Source: Spongilla lacustris | Lineage: Eukaryota > Porifera > Demospongiae > Spongillida > Spongillidae | DNA length: 64,000 bases | Assembly: GCA_949361645.1 (NCBI GenBank) | Contig: OX442423.1 | Coordinates: 8,513,459-8,577,458, forward strand | Reading direction: 5' to 3' | Part shown: piece by piece, positions 37,310-51,300 of the stretch | How positions within the stretch are numbered: position 1 is the stretch's first letter | Layout of the letters: each line of letters starts with the position of its first letter | Made by a program: the position numbers and the translations under genes | Notes under the pieces: generated by a model | Databases searched by the model: none | What the model was told of the DNA's origin: nothing | The model's input: only the letters and a program-made list of their open reading frames with translations

Positions 37310-37870
37310 GCGCAATACTGATACAGCCGCTGTGCGACAACTGGCTGAATAATTATATGAGGTGGGACCGTATACGGCTATACCGCCCCCCATCCAACAC
37401 ACAAATTGGACAGATACAAAGTGGTACATCCAGCGCTAGCTAGGTAACGGTTGCTGCCATTCTAGCCGCTGAAGCGTTTGTTGCCATCGCATCACTGCCG
37501 GGCATCCATCGCCATTGTAGTATGCGGTATACTGTATATGCCTCTGCTATATACAGGAACCGTCGATTGGCGTCAATGCGGCTGCATCAGAAATTTCAAT
37601 TGGATATATGCCCTTTTTGATATTGATTGTCGGGGATGCCTGTAATAGCTATATGTATGTTTCACAGGCCAATAGAATACACTACAGTAGTAGAGGAAAA
37701 CATCTCAGCAGATGGTGAAGAGTTGCACGAAGACACTGAAGAAGCTTGCATTTGTGTGTACGTTTGTACTATGCATGTATTTAGTGACCATATAGCAACA
37801 TCGGGCACTAGTGAACAATCATCAACATCAGACAACAACAATCATTCCATGCAGCTGTTGGTGTTCCCAT
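37310..37870 (+). pseudogene. Decayed paralogue of the 52.4 kb membrane-protein exon
   Basis: Positions 37385-37570 match 52390-52565, sharing CAACACACAAATTG and GTTGCTGCCATTCTAGCCGC. This copy has a 22-bp insertion with an in-frame stop and loses the reading frame after VAAILAAEAFVAIASL. Downstream, after a TTTCACAG acceptor, 37667-37760 reads PIEYTTVVEENISADGEELH, a tail-like exon with an ITIM-type IEYTTV. Probably a dead copy with one possibly intact tail exon. Confidence 0.6.
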
Positions 37871-38491
37871 AGAAGAAATGATGGGCCTGGATGAGGAGGG
37901 AGGAGCAGGTATACAAGAATCTGGGAAGCAGTGGGCAAAACAACATTCAACAGAGCATGCAGTGATCACTTGCAGAGATGCAGACCCAAACTAACATAAA
38001 TGGTGATCATGGGCATTTGCTGGTCAGAGCTTGGCCAAACCTTACACATTGACCCAAGAACAAAGATGGGTGATGTAATCAGAGCCACGTTTCAAGATGA
38101 CCTAGTGGAGACAATGGTGGGTGGATGAAACTAACCAGTATGCATCACAAAGAATGGACCGGCGACCCTAACATATGATAGATGGGACAAATTGGCACCA
38201 ATATTCTGCATGATGGGTACTGTAAATAGAAAAAGAACCCCTACTAACTTATATATAGCTACACTAACCCCCAACCCAGCCTTTTGCATTGAAAAAAGGA
38301 CTTCCCAACATGCATGAGGACATGCAGGCCCGTAGCCCGGCAGACATTTAGCTGGGGGGAGGGGGGGGGGGGGGAGGAGGGTAAATCCCACGTTGCCTGA
38401 ACCTTTATGGCCAGATGAATCAGTATAAATATACAAAGCAAAACAACTCTAAATAACAGTTAACGATTCAAAGGTGCAATGACACGCATAT

Positions 38492-38971
<480 letters not shown>

Positions 38972-38999
38972 ACACATTCGTTGTTTATATTTCGGTTTA

Positions 39000-40057
39000 C
39001 ACAAACTAAGTGCTAAAAGGAGGAAGCCCAACATTCCAGTACACAAACCCTAAATAGGCCGTGCCAGCTGCATGAGAATTATGTAATGCTGTTGCAGTAT
39101 GTCGCTCACTGGTACCATTATTGACGGATGTCCTAGTAAGTTACCTATTAATGCAAAAACAAAGAACTGACGTGCAACCCTTAAAATATATAACGCTAAG
39201 TGAATAAAGATTCAGTGCATCATATAATAATGAATCCATATATCGCGGTGCAAGGCATGCATGCCCCATCCCCAGATAACAGCTGCCTTCCTTCACTATA
39301 TGTACCTCCTCTGCATGGACATTGGAGCACTTCAGTTTGGTACTATATGTATGAAAATTAAAGGGGCCTATTTGTGTAGAGTTATATAAGCTAGGCTCAA
39401 ATTTATATAGACCGAGGGAAATCGGAAATGTCCTCAGCAATATATGGTTCGCAGCTTCGCGCACTCTTTTGGTACTGAACTATACCCTATATATAAACTA
39501 CATCTTTTCCAAGGCTATATATGGTTCCATGCAGTCTCCAGGCACATGTATATTATATGTATATAATTTTTATATGTATATATACTCATTAAATCTCATG
39601 CAGCCTGCACGCTATTGACGTCCTGAATTTTGCTGACCCAACTGACTTGTGCATGGCGGCCACAGCCCACGCGAGCGCACTGATTTTGCTGTCATGTAAA
39701 GCGATATGTAGGTGATGCATGCGTGGTTATACATGCATGCATACATGTATACCGGTATGTACGTGGCCTATATACCTGCCGGACCAACAGGCAACAGGTG
39801 ACTCAGCGTTACCCCTTAGTTTGGTTGGGCCCATGCATGCAGGTCGGTTCAGTGGTAGAGGGTAAATCACTCTCCATGATCCTGTGATGGTAGTGGCACG
39901 TGTATGTCTGGTGACATCCATGCAGGGGTAACCCTTGATCCTCGACGGGTTGACCCACGTGCACCCCCTTATGGGCAAACCAGCTTGCATGCACGCGTGA
40001 AAGTACTGAAGCCGGCTGTCCATATATATACTGCTAGAGCGTTCATATACAGCATTA
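39000..40057. other. Left flank of the giant foldback element, no gene seen
   Basis: No exon recognised. A tRNA A-box-like GGTTCAGTGGTAGAGG lies at 39844 without a matching B box. The sequence is rich in CATGCATG and TATATA words. Confidence 0.4.
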
Positions 40058-42258
40058 TACAGGGTGTCCACGAATGAACGCAACGCTTTTGATTGTGAAT
40101 AACTTTTGATAGGATGGAGCAAAAAATCTGGTATTTTGACACAAAGTTGGTCGGTTTCCTCAAATTTTTTTCAATTAATTTAATTAATACATTATTAATA
40201 ATGCTAATTAATTTTAATAAGCACAAGAAATTAACTCATTTATAAGTTCGTCTGTGTTCAGGTATCGGTTGTGAAGCTTCGATCAAAATATTGGATTTTT
40301 TCCACCTACTAAACTGAAACTACGATCCACTGCCTATTTTTCTTCGCATACGCATGCGCACAAGACCTCGTCCTAAGACTTAATCTCGTGATTAAATCGC
40401 TGTTATAGTCACGTGATAATACGGAGACCTGATGCCCCACCTTTTAGTGGATGTCACATCACGTGATACAATTCGAAGGCGGATGCAACCGTATGCCCCA
40501 CCCCTACGTGGGTGTTGCGAGTCCTCTTTTAATTAGCCTTCCTCTATCCATGTTTACAAGCATCGAATGTGGTGCGCCTCAATTAGCACAATCGCACAGA
40601 GAGGCAATGAACGGTGTGGTACGTACGGATTGATATGCGGTGCCATTCTGTGAGTTAGTGAATCTGAGACGCACACACGCGGGTTAGTAGACACGCAAGA
40701 ATGAAATGTAAGAATTGATCACATACCTTCCAGCTCTCTCAGAGCTAATAATAGCCTATACCAGCATCTCAAGCAGCACGCAGTAACTTGTGCGCAGACC
40801 TGATTTTGTCTCATAGTTAGGCTACATGTATATCGTTGTGTCTACGGCTTAAAGAATACTTTTGTGTCATGTGAGTGCCATTTATGGAAGCCTCGTACCA
40901 TCCATATGTGAAGGGTCAGTGAGCATTCAAGCCTCCATCTAAGGGTGTGCTTTCATTTAAATTGTAACGTTGTGTGTTATTCCTTCAGTAAAAAATAACG
41001 GAATAGGGGAAAGTTCCAGTTTTAAAGAAAGACCTGTGTGCTTTGCAATCATGATGTGAGCTACCCTTAATTATTGCTGGTTTTAGATGATAGTGTGCAC
41101 AAATTCTGTTACTTAGGGTCAATTTATTTTAAAGCACCGACAAATGTTACAAACCTCCAGCAAGGTTTTAGATGATTTGTTTAAAGAGAAGCTGTGCTTT
41201 ACTTTCAATGCTCCCTTGTTTGACGCTCGTGTATGGATGATATCATGGAATGTGTGATATCTGTTACTTTATGCTTGACAGCCTAATATTGCAACCTACC
41301 AGTTAGGATTGGGGAAAGACGAATCATGTAGGGACAGACTGTAGTATTTAAGTGAGTCGTGTTTTTATGTTAGGGGCCGATGCTTTCATTTTAGAGTATC
41401 ATCTTATGTATCAAGATGACTTCATGGAAAGAGTACTAGTGCCATTTAAAGATAGGGTGTGCTTTTATTTCAGTGCATAACACATGGGTAGGCTCTCGTA
41501 TTTAGGAAATGCCTATAGATCTAGTTGTGATTTGAAGAATTGCTTTAGTATCAACTTCCATCGTGATGTGGGTGGCTAGTTCCAGATCATGTTGTTCTTA
41601 AATTATGCTTTAACAGACTCCTTTGTTATGTCACAGTGTTTTAAAGCATTGAATAATGTTTACAGCTTCCAGCAAGGTTTAAAATGTTTGGGAAGATAGC
41701 TGTGTCTTAAGACAACAATTACATGCATCATGTTGTGATCCTAGCTCTTAGCTACATGTAGTTCTCAGATGTTGCTATAATGAAATGGACTTTAGGAGAT
41801 CCCTGTTGTGATGTTGCAAGCCTCCTGCTAGGTTTTAGATGGTTGGATATAAGTGTGGTGCATGTCCTTACATCAATAATATTGTGAGACTTTTAGCTAC
41901 TCAGTACTGCGTCACCAAGTCAATGTAAAGTACTCTCTGCTTTAAGAGACTCAGGTGTTACATGTGTATGTGTGCTTAGAAAAGCTCTGTGTTCTTGAAA
42001 ATGTATGCTAAAGCTACAAATTACATATGTAGGAACTGTAGAGTATTGGCTGTTTTAAGAAAGAGATGTTGTGAGCAATTTAGCTAATTTCAAGTTCCCT
42101 GGACATTGTGCATGCATGTTATCTGAGGGTATGCTTTAATTTCATACCATCTAGTTATGTGTTTGCACACAAAAGGGTTGAGCATACTGTTAAAGTATGC
42201 ACTTGAAAAACTTCTGGCTTAATGAGGTGTGCTTTTATTCAAATGTTGTGAGCTTCAT

Positions 42259-42329
<71 letters not shown>

Positions 42330-42396
42330 ATGTGTGCATGTGTGTGCATGTGTGTGCGTGTGTGTGTGTGTGTGTGCGTGCGTGTGCGTGTATATG
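42259..42396. repeat. (TG)n microsatellite in the left arm
   Basis: About 138 bp of TG repeats with GCATG and GCGTG interruptions. Its inverted counterparts are the (CA)n tracts at 48540-48629 and 50029-50182. Confidence 0.95.
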
Positions 42397-45300
42397 TTAT
42401 TGATGGTAGAGTCTCTGTTTTAAAAACCTCAGGACTGTTGTTATGGGAGGATTGACTTTATTTTTGGTTACAAGCCTCCAGCTAAGTTTCAGATGTGTAT
42501 TTTTCATAGGGTTGTCGTTGCATCATGATCAGGTTGTAATTGAGCTATGTAGCTAGTTCAATATCATAATGTTTGTTATTGCATATGCTTTAAGGCCCTA
42601 TTATTTTAAGTGACTCATGTCTTTATGTCATGATGTGCTTATCAACTCAATTGTGTCAAACTTTCAGCTAGATTTTAAAATGCCATTTTATAAGAGAAGG
42701 AATGCATCATGTAGCAAGTTCGCATTTCATAGTTGGGGTAGATTCTCTTGTTTTGTTATGTGAGCTTTCAATCCCTGACGAGTAAAGTAATATTTGCACA
42801 AAACGATTGTGCATGCTGCTGAGGTATGAAAACTGCTGTGTTAAATGAGGGTGTGCTTTCATTGAAAATGTAAAGTTTTGAGCTTCAAGCTGTGTGTTGC
42901 TGTACATGTAAGTTTTAGCTAGATGGATGGGGAAGGTTGCTTCCATATCATAGTGTGGGCTGTTCTTTATATCAAGCTGCTTAAAAAAATTCCTGTTGTA
43001 ATGTTAGGGAATTTACTTTCATTTTTAAGCATGGCAAATAGTATAAGTCTCCAGCAAGATTTTAGATCATTTATTTTAGGAGAAGGTACTCTTTATTTTC
43101 AATTCCCACCCCAGATCCTTTTTTGGTGCTTATGAATGGATGGGCTCTCTTCTTCTTAAATGCATGACTCAGACGAGCCTTGTTGTGATATGAAGGAGTG
43201 TTTTCATTACAAAATAAAAAGTAGATAATGTTACAAGCCAGCAGTTAGGTTCACAATGCTTGGATTTAAGAGCGGTGCATGACTAGCCCGTTAGCTACTT
43301 CCAGGTTATGGTGGGCATCATATTTTTATGTGCTTTCATTTCATTGCATTGAGTGATGTAATATGTTGCATAAGGTAAATGGGCATGTTGTTAAAATATT
43401 TGTTTAAGGGTAATATGTAATATTTCTTTTTAAAAGAGAAGCCTAGGTTTTACATGGTTGTGAAGAAAAGAGGTGTGCTTTGCATGATGATGTTATAGCC
43501 TCTTAGCTAGCTCCCAGATCACAATTTGTGCTTTTGTTTATGTTGAGAGTATGCTCTTTTATTTAAGACATTCACGTTGTACATGTATGTTAGGGAGTGC
43601 TTTCATTTCAGAGTATATGTGTTGAGCCTCTAGCTAGGTGTTAGATGATTTGGAATACTGCTGTGTTAAGAGGAGTGCTTTAGTTTGAATGCATCATGTT
43701 GCAATCCAATATCCCAGTCTGTTGCTTATGTATGAGTATTTATCTTATTTAAGTAGCATCCAGTTATGCAATGTTTCCCAAGGCGATATGCTGTTGAAGT
43801 ACAATGTATGTGCTAAGAAAATCCCTGTGTTAAATAAGGGTGTGCTATTTATTGTAATATTGTGAGCTTCTAGCTTTAATTTGTGATTCCTTTTAAAAAA
43901 TTACATGTAAATAGTAGTCTCTGCTTAAATTTATATCTTTATGTTTTAGATGAGTGGGAAGTGCCATTTTAAGAGAGGGCGTGCTTTGATTCATCACGAT
44001 GCCTACATGTATGTATGGGTAGACAATCTCTTCTTTAAGAGACTCCTGTTTTCAAGCATCACATTTTCGGATGATTAGATGCATCATGTTGTGAGGTACC
44101 TAGCTGGTTTCCAGATTATGTACATAAATGGCTGCTTTGCTTTAAGAGACACTTGTGTGCATTCATTTCAAAGCTATCTGTAATAAAATTTTGAACTATG
44201 TGCTTAGAAAACCTCTGCATTAAATGACGGAGTGATAATTGGGAAGAATGCTGTTTTAAGACAGCAGCTGCTTTAATGCATCCTGTTTTAGCCCCTAAGC
44301 TATTTACAGATATGATTAAGCTGGGGTTTAAGGTTTTATGTGATATGCATGTTGCGTGTTCCAGTTTTCATAGTGAGGCTATGTGTGCAGGGGTAGATTC
44401 TCTGTTTTTTTTTGTTTTTTTTTTTTTGGTTTTTTGTTATGTGAATATGTGCTTTCAATACAGACAGTAATTTAATCCTGTACTAATTGAGCAATTTACA
44501 CATGCTGTTAAAGTTTGTGCTTGGAAGAGCTCTGTGTTGAGTTAGCCGAGCTTTCATGATACAAATGCTGTACATAAGCTTAACTTAGAGCTGTGTCACT
44601 TTTGTGTGTTATTCCTTTAAAAGTAAGGTTAGGGGTATTCTCTGCTTAAAAATACAGGCTACAGTTTTAAGAGAGGTGTACTTTGCATCATAATGCGTTA
44701 GTTTCCAGATCACAACTTGTGCTGTTGGTTATGTATGGTCAGGCTCTCGTCTCATGGAGACACGTGTTGTGTGCTTTCATTTTTAAGTATCAACTATGTT
44801 GCAAGCCGCATAGATTTCCAAGGCATGGATTTAAGAGTGGTTAGTTTTAAGGTCATAGTGTCAGTGCTCAAGTATGGGTAGACCAGCTCACAACTTTAAT
44901 AGATTCCTGTCGTTATGTTGCCTAGAAAATGTCTGTGTTAAATGAGGCTGGTTGTACTAGCTTTCAACATGTATGAACTGTCACAACATTCATCTTCAAT
45001 GAAAGCACACCCTTATTTTAAATATAGTTTGTTTTTTTTAAGTACGAATGCACAGTCATCTTGTGTGACATTACACTACAACCTGGGACATCATCATACA
45101 GGCACATTCCACTACATGTACATTTAAAAAAAATCTACATGTACATGTATTTGAAGAGCATATGGGAACATGGAAGACATACACTGTAGTGAGTACCTTG
45201 CTGAGTAAAACAGATGGTGAACTTATATCAGTAACATCTCTCACTTTAAGGAACAATGTAAATTAAATTCATATAAAACCTCATGCATGTCCTTTGCTAT

Positions 45301-45679
45301 GAATTTAATTAGGCCCCAACATCCAAAATGTAGAACTACATGTATTTTGATAACCTTCATTCAACAAAATCCATAATGGTAGCTCACTAAAAGGACATAA
45401 ACTCCATTGTAATGACTGTTTTTGAAGACTCTCTCCATACATGTACCTCACAACAGCATGCAAAATAATCTTCTATAAAATAAAGCACTATCTCACTTAA
45501 CAACAAAGCAGAGCAAATATGAGCTTCAGTCATCAGCCTTTCAAACTGGGGGCTAGCTGGAGACATTTAACATAAAATGTATATACTAGTAGTGCTTTGA
45601 AATGGAAAAAAAAGCACCCTCACATTCAAATAAGAGTCCTTTTGTGCAGAGACTTTTCAAGAAAAAAAAAAAACACTTG

Positions 45680-45960
45680 CTTTTATTTTTGGCAAGGTAT
45701 GTTTCTTGTCAGAGAATGCTTAGGACTGCTTATTGAAATGGCGGCAGGGATAGTTGACCAATAGAATGCATGCAGCATTTGGAGACCAATTAGATTATAC
45801 AAAAATAGTATAAAATTCCTCAGTTTACATGTATGTGCACATGTACTGTGAAGAATGCCTCGAGCAGCAAGAGCCCATAGGCTGACAGTAAAGCAAAGAG
45901 CAGGTTCTACAATGAGAGTGGGAAACATGCCTACCTCACAGTAAGCAGGTTCAGGAGAGA
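45680..45960 (+). other. Unpaired segment in the right arm with a small open frame
   Basis: This segment has no mirror in the left arm. It contains two CCAAT words (GACCAATAG, GACCAATTA) and then at 45857 an ATG opening a 29-codon frame, MPRAARAHRLTVKQRAGSTM..., ending in TCACAGTAA where a CA|GTAAGC donor overlaps the stop. It could be an inserted fragment, or a first exon with its promoter. Basic composition would suit a DNA-binding N-terminus, but that is speculation. Confidence 0.3.
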
Positions 45961-48539
45961 CTACCCAGCCTGAAAATTTTTTTGCCGAAGCACTGTGCTT
46001 AGGTTGGTATTTAAATTTGATATGGGACCATGGAAGACATGATCTTAATCATCCTAAATAATATTAGTGGATGCTTTGAAATGACACTCCCTCACAAAAC
46101 AGGAGTCTCTTAAAGAAGAGAGTGTCTACCCATACATACATGTAGGCAACGTGATGAATCAAAGCAAGCCCTCTCTTTAAATGGCACGTTTCCCACTCAT
46201 CTAAAACATACAGATATAAATTTAAGCAGAGACTACTATTTAATTTTAAATGAATCACACAAAGCTAGAAGCTCATAATATTACAATAAAAAGCACACCC
46301 TTATTTAACACGGGGATTTTCTTAGCACAAAATTCAACGGCATGTACACCAATCACCTTGGAAAAAATTGCATCACTGGAGCACAACCTCTCATGGAGTT
46401 GGAGAGCTTCACGACGCATCCAAATTAAGCACTCCTCTTAACATACACATGTACATGTAGCAGCCTTCCATATCATCTAACACCTAGCTAGAGGCTCAAC
46501 ACATATACTCTGAAATGAAAGCGCTCCCTAACATACATGTACAACGTGAATGTCTAAATAAAAGAGCATACTCTCAACATAAACAAAAGCACAAATTGTG
46601 ATTTGGACTTCTCTTTTAAAAAGAAACTCACAATATTACATATTACCTTAAACACATTTACCTTGTGCAACATACTACATCACTCAATGCAATGAAATGA
46701 AAGCACATAAAAGTATGATGCCCACCATAACCTGGGATCTAGCTAATGGGCTTGTAACATGAAACAATGTCATGCACCGCTCTTAAATCCAAGCATTGTG
46801 AACCTAACTGCTGGCTTGTAACATTATCTACTTTTTATTTTGTAATGAAAACACTCCTTCATATCACAACAAGGCTCGTCTGAGTCATGCATTTAAGAAG
46901 AAGAGAGCCCATCCATTCATAAGCACCAAAAAAGGATCTGGGGTGGGAATTGAAAATAAAGCACACCTTCTCTTAAAACAAATGATCTAAAACCTTGCTG
47001 GAGGCTTATACCATTTGCCAGTGCTTAAAAATGAACGTAAACCCTAACATAGCAACAGGAATTTTTTTAAGCAGCTTGATATTAACAACAGCACACACTA
47101 TGACCTGGAATTAGCATAGTTTAAAACTGTAACCTTCCCCATAATATAAAACCTACAAGTGTATTTTTAAGCATGCAGAGACTACCTCTAACCTTACTTT
47201 TAAAGGAAAAACACTCACAGCTAAATGCTCACAACATTACATTTTCAATAAAAGCTCACCCTCATTTAACACAAGTTTTCATACCTCCACAGCATGGACA
47301 ATCACTTTGTGCAATGATTTCTTTACTGGATACATAATGATATTGAAAGTACACCCTCACATAACAATAAAGCTACCCACATGTTGGTCTGGACACCTGT
47401 GACCTGGGAAGCATGATGCATGCCCTCTCCTAAAGGTGCAGTGCAGTGTCTTCCTATGAAAATGTAGCTGAAGGACACACAATGGCATAACAGAAAACAT
47501 GAGACACTTAAAACAAGAGAGCCTTAAAGCAGAGTCCATCCATACGCAACGTAGATATGGAACAAACTACAAGGCTCAGATGCAACCACAACTCTATGAA
47601 AACAGCAGTCTTCACAATCATCTGAAACTAAGCTGGAGGTTTGCAAGGTTCCAAACATGAATCAAAACTTCAAGTCACAACAAGAGAAGTATTTTAAAGC
47701 AGAAATATACAATAACTATAAAACCATAACACACGCAGCCACAAAATTTCAACATAAGCACACTTTCATTTAACACAGACGTTTTCCAACCACCACGCAC
47801 AATTAGTTTGCATAACTGGATGGTTAAAAAAAAAAAACCTTGCTGGAAGCTTGTAACATTTGTCAGTGCTTTAAACCAAAGAATTTGTTTTAAAAGCAGA
47901 TCAATTACACAAGCAACAGCTTAAACTATCATCTGGAACTAGCAATAAGGCTCACATCTTGATGCAAAGTAGATCTTTTTATAAATAGTAATCTTCCAAC
48001 TCATCTAAAACCTACCGGTGTTCTAACCTTATTTTAAAAATAACACACACCTAGAAGTGCACAACTTTACGTTGTAAAGTACACCCACATTTAACACTGT
48101 GGTTTTCATACCTCAGCTACATGTACAATCATTCTGTGCAAAGATTACTTTACTGGACCGGTATTGAAAGCTCACATAACAAAACAAGAGAACTATGACA
48201 TGGGAACTTGCTACATGATGCATTCCTTCTCATTAAAATGGCAGTTTTCCTATGAAAATCTAGGTGAAGGTTTTGAAACCATTGAGCTGATAGGCACACC
48301 ATGACATGAAGATGTGAGTCAATTTAAATAATAGGGCCTTAAAGCATATACAACAACAACCATTATAATCTTGAACTAGTTACATGGCTCAATCACAACC
48401 TGATCATGATGCAACCACACATCTATGAAAAATACACATCTGAAACCTAGCTAGAGGCTTGTAACCAAAAATGAACTCACAACCTCCCACAACAACAGTC
48501 CTGAGGCTTTTAAAACAGACTCTACCATCAATAACATAT

Positions 48540-48576
48540 ACACGCACACGCACACACACACACACACGCACACACA

Positions 48577-48630
<54 letters not shown>

Positions 48631-50024
48631 ATGAAGCTCACAACATTTGAATAAAAGCACACCCTCATTTAGCCAGAAGTTTTCAAGTGCATACTTTAAC
48701 AGTATGCTCAAACCTTGTGTGTGCAAACACATAACTGGATGGTATGAAATTAAAGCATACCCTCAGATACTTAGTGCTCGCATGCATGCACAATGTCCAG
48801 GGAACTTGTAATTAGCTAAATTGCTCACAACATCTCTTTCTTAAAACAGCCAATACTCTACAGTTCCTACATGTGCAATTTGTAGCCTTAACATACATTT
48901 TCAAGAACACAGAGCTTTTCTAAGCACACATACACATGTAACACCTGAGTCTCTTAAAGCAGAGAGTACTTTACATTGACTTGGTGACGCAGTACTGAGT
49001 AGCTAAAAGTCTCACAATATTATTGATGTAAGGACATGCACCACACTTATATCCAACCATCTAAAACCTAGCAGGAGGCTTGCAACATCACAACAGGGAT
49101 CTCCTAAAGTCCATTTCATTATAGCAACATCTGAGAACTACATGTAGCTAAGAGCTAGGATCACAACATGATGCATGTAATTGTTGTCTTAAGACACAGC
49201 TATCTTCCCAAACATTTTAAACCTTGCTGGAAGCTGTAAACATTATTCAATGCTTTAAAACACTGTGACATAACAAAGGAGTCTGTTAAAGCATAATTTA
49301 AGAGCAACATGATCTGGAACTAGCCAAGAGGCTCACATCACGATGGAAGTTGATACTAAAGCAATTCTTCAAATCACAACTAGATCTATAGGCATTTCCT
49401 AAATACGAGAGCCTACCCATGTGTTATGCACTGAAATTAAAGCACACCCTATCTTTAAATGGCACTAGTACTCTTTCCATGAAGTCATCTTGATACATAA
49501 GATGATACTCTAAAATGAAAGCATCGGCCCCTAACATAAAAACACGACTCACTTAAATACTACAGTCTGTCCCTACATGATTCATCTTTCCCCAATCTTA
49601 ACTGGTAGGTTGCAATATTAGGCTTTCAAGCATAAAGTAACAGCTATCCATGAGCAAAGGTTAAAAACATTATGATATGGAAATAGCTACAACTTGATGC
49701 AAGCACACAGGTTTGTTATTTAAAACGAGGTATCTATCTATGAGACTCAAAATTTATGCATTGAAATTAAAGCACACCCTATCTTTAAATGGCACACTTT
49801 CCATGATATCATCCAAACACGAGCTTAAAAAAATGGAGCATTGAAAGTAAAGCACAGCTTCTCTTTAAACAAATCATCTAAAACCTGCTGGAGGTTTGCA
49901 ACATCTGTCAGTGCTTTAAAATAAATTCACCCTAAGTAACAGAATTTGTGCACACTATCATCTAAAACCAGCAATAATTAAGGGTAGCTCACATCATGAT
50001 TGCAAAGCACACAGGTCTTTCATT

Positions 50025-50086
<62 letters not shown>

Positions 50087-50094
50087 CTTTCATT

Positions 50095-50175
<81 letters not shown>

Positions 50176-51300
50176 CACACACCATGAAACTCACAAGATT
50201 TCAATAAAAACACACCTTATTTAGACAGGGATTTTCCAAGCACATACTTCAAATCCTTTTGTGTGCAAACACATTGCTGGATGGTATGAAATTATGCACA
50301 ATGTCCAGGGAACTTAGCTAAATGGCTCACAACATTCATCTCTTCAAACAGTAATGTTTTCAATACTCTACAGTTCCTACAGATGAGTTCCTACAGGTGT
50401 AATTTATTATTTTCTAGACGATGAAGCTTTTCTATAGACAAATAATATCTAAGTCTTAAAGCAGAGAGTACTCCTACATTGAATTGGTGACGCAGTAGCT
50501 AAAAGGCTCAAACACTTATATCCACCATCTAAAACCTAGAAGAAGGCTTGCAACATCACAACAGCAAACACTACATGGTGCTGTAATACTACTCTGAAAT
50601 CCAATTGCAGCATCAGAATTAAACCTACTTGCAGCATTAGTCGATACCAAGGCAATTTTTCAAATCACAACTACAGGCATTTCCTAAACAAGAGAGCCTA
50701 CCCATGTGTTATGCATTGAAATTAAAGCACACCCTATCTTTAAACGGTACTACATGTAGTACTCTTTCCATGAAATCATCTTGACACATGAGCTGATACT
50801 CTAAAACAAAAGCATCGGCCCCTAACATAAAAACACGACTCACTTAAATACTAGAGTCTGTTCCTACATGATTCATCTTTCCCCAATCCTAACTGGTAGG
50901 TTGCAATATTAGGCTGTCAAGCATAAAGTAACAGATACCCATAAAAACATTATGATACGGAAATAGCTACAACTACAACTTGATGCAAGCACATAGGTTT
51001 GTTATTTAAAACGAGGTATCTAGCTTAATTTTATGCATTGAAATGAAAGCACACCCTATCTTTAAACGGCACACTTTCCATGATATCATCCATACACGAG
51101 CTTCAAAAAATGGAGCATTGAAAGTAAAGCACAGCTTCTCTTTAAACAAATCATCTAAAACCTTGCTGGAGGTTTGCAACATTTGTCAGTGCTTTAAAAT
51201 AAATTTACTCTAAGTAACAGAATTTGTGCACACTATAATCTAAAACCAGCAATAATTAAGGGTAGCTCACATCATGATTGCAAAGCACACAGGTCTTTCT
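48540..51300. repeat. Tandem duplication in the right arm
   Basis: 48540-50028 and 50029-51300 are direct copies. Each begins with a (CA)n tract and ends in CAAAGCACACAGGTCTTTC (50004 and 51281). Shared anchors are ATGTCCAGGGAACTT (48797, 50302) and GGCATTTCCTAAA (49392, 50682). The offset falls from about 1505 to 1290 bp because the second copy has deletions. The left arm has only one equivalent. Confidence 0.85.

Noticed and set aside
38320..38390. Possible mobile-element end (CAGGCCCGTAGCCCGG followed by a G run)
   Set aside because: Only one end is visible; no inverted partner or target duplication was found within 2 kb.
39840..39930. tRNA-like A box (GGTTCAGTGGTAGAGG)
   Set aside because: No B box, no cloverleaf pairing and no acceptor stem could be drawn, so it is not a tRNA gene; a decayed tRNA-derived SINE is possible but unsupported.
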